Positions 5,448-6,096 of a DNA stretch of 6,096 nucleotides are shown in pieces. The first letter of the stretch is position 1; each line of letters starts with the position of its first letter. The stretch comes from an uncultured Anaerocolumna sp. GTDB taxonomy: Bacteria; Bacillota; Clostridia; Lachnospirales; Lachnospiraceae. The notes beneath the pieces are model-generated. The model was not told the origin of the DNA and searched no databases. It saw only the letters and a program-made list of their open reading frames with translations. Both the position numbers and the translations under genes were made by a program. Where the stretch lies: the NCBI GenBank assembly GCA_937901695.1, contig CALDJN010000336.1:1-6096 (forward strand). The letters are read 5' to 3'.

Positions 5448-6096
5448 TTAAGCGAACCCGGTCTCCTGCTTTAATATTTTTATTACTGCTGACAATAATA
5501 TTGTCTGAAAGACCATTTTCAATAGCGGCTATAGTATAGTCTTTCTCTAAAACTGTAACATCCATACGTAATGCAGTTAATTCATTACCTAAGATGGTAT
5601 TAGTTTCTTCCGTAATCAAAACATAGGTTTTATTATTTGCATCCATTCTTAGTGCCTGTATTGGGATTGTATTTCTATACTGCTTTGATTGCTTGCTTAC
5701 CTTAAAGGAAGCTGGTGTTCCTACATAATAATTACCTTTAGGCATAATTCCTGTTATGGTAATCTTCCCTTCTGCATCTTCTGAACTGATACTTTCTATT
5801 AATATGGATAATTCATCTTTGCTTTCACCTACCTGTATAGTCATCTCATCTCCCACAGAAAGATGTTTCACTTCTTCTTTAGAGACTTTAGCTTCAAATC
5901 CATAATTATTCAATGCAAAGCATACTCTCTCTGTGCCGGTTATACGGTTTCCTATTGTAATTCCACATTCCACCAAAACACCGGTTACTGGGGAATATAC
6001 TTTTCCCTTATTCTTCAATATATTTTTTATTTCTTCAACAGATTCTTCCTTGTTTTCAATATCCATTTCGCTTAATTCTAAATCTATATTTTGGAC
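5434..6096 (-). CDS. HlyD/MacA-like membrane-fusion adaptor, 3' part
   Basis: The frame is open to the right edge: ten codons precede the first internal ATG (6064-6066), which has no ribosome site, so this is a truncated gene with 220 C-terminal residues visible. Counting from the edge, residues 1-31 look like the end of a charged helix (coiled coil). KVYSPVTGVLVECGITIGNRI (about 33-53) is the second half of the lipoyl/barrel-sandwich domain. A beta-barrel region with FEAKVSKEEVKHLSVGDEMTI follows. The C-terminal domain ends GLSDNIIVSSNKNIKAGDRVRL, as in MacA/RND-type adaptors. The missing part should hold the N-terminal membrane anchor. Such proteins bridge a permease to the cell exterior. 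The 14-base overlap with the MacB-like gene supports partnership. The substrate is unknown. Confidence 0.82.
   Translation of the reverse strand, partial: VQNIDLELSEMDIENKEESVEEIKNILKNKGKVYSPVTGVLVECGITIGNRITGTERVCFALNNYGFEAKVSKEEVKHLSVGDEMTIQVGESKDELSILIESISSEDAEGKITITGIMPKGNYYVGTPASFKVSKQSKQYRNTIPIQALRMDANNKTYVLITEETNTILGNELTALRMDVTVLEKDYTIAAIENGLSDNIIVSSNKNIKAGDRVRLNDPN

Noticed and set aside
6064..6066. ATG as the true start of the adaptor gene
   Set aside because: The frame stays open to the window edge, there is no ribosome site, and the N-terminal anchor and first half of the lipoyl domain would be missing.

Overview
The window is AT-rich low-GC Firmicute DNA, most likely from the Clostridia and perhaps from a Lachnospiraceae-like anaerobe. 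This rests on base composition, on AGGAGG/GGAG-type ribosome sites, on a MazF protein very close to Bacillus EndoA placed directly behind alr, and on a MacA/MacB-like exporter in a Gram-positive style. The genus cannot be fixed from the sequence alone. All five convincing genes lie on the minus strand, so they are read from right to left.

From right to left: (1) 5434-6096 holds the 3' part of a membrane-fusion (HlyD/MacA-like) adaptor that runs off the window edge. It overlaps by 14 bases (2) a 410-residue membrane protein (4215-5447) with one N-terminal membrane segment, a MacB-like extracytoplasmic domain and about five more membrane segments. These two look like the adaptor and permease parts of one exporter; no ATPase is visible here. 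(3) After a 115-base gap with a likely extended -10 promoter comes nnr (2342-4099), the bifunctional NAD(P)H-hydrate repair enzyme. It carries a striking in-frame array of eleven 18-bp repeats inside its dehydratase half. (4) A 105-base gap, most of which can fold as a compact three-way junction, leads to alr (1040-2236, alanine racemase). (5) A 98-base gap leads to mazF (588-941, an EndoA-type mRNA interferase) with no antitoxin gene between alr and mazF.

Positions 1-587 hold no gene I can support. They are rich in signals: a perfect-consensus TTGACA-N17-TATAAT promoter on the minus strand (117-145), a weaker promoter facing the other way and sharing the same -35 region, three 12-bp direct repeats in the leader of the minus promoter, several hairpins, and a plus-strand intrinsic terminator (411-436). 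A plus-strand small RNA ending at about 436 is possible but unproven.

Functionally, nnr (repair of damaged nicotinamide cofactors), alr (D-alanine for the cell wall) and mazF (growth-arresting RNase) form a housekeeping/stress cluster related to the alr-ndoAI-ndoA arrangement of Bacillus. The points most worth a second look are the repeat insertion in Nnr, the missing antitoxin together with an inverted repeat at the mazF ribosome site, and the three-way-junction element between nnr and alr.
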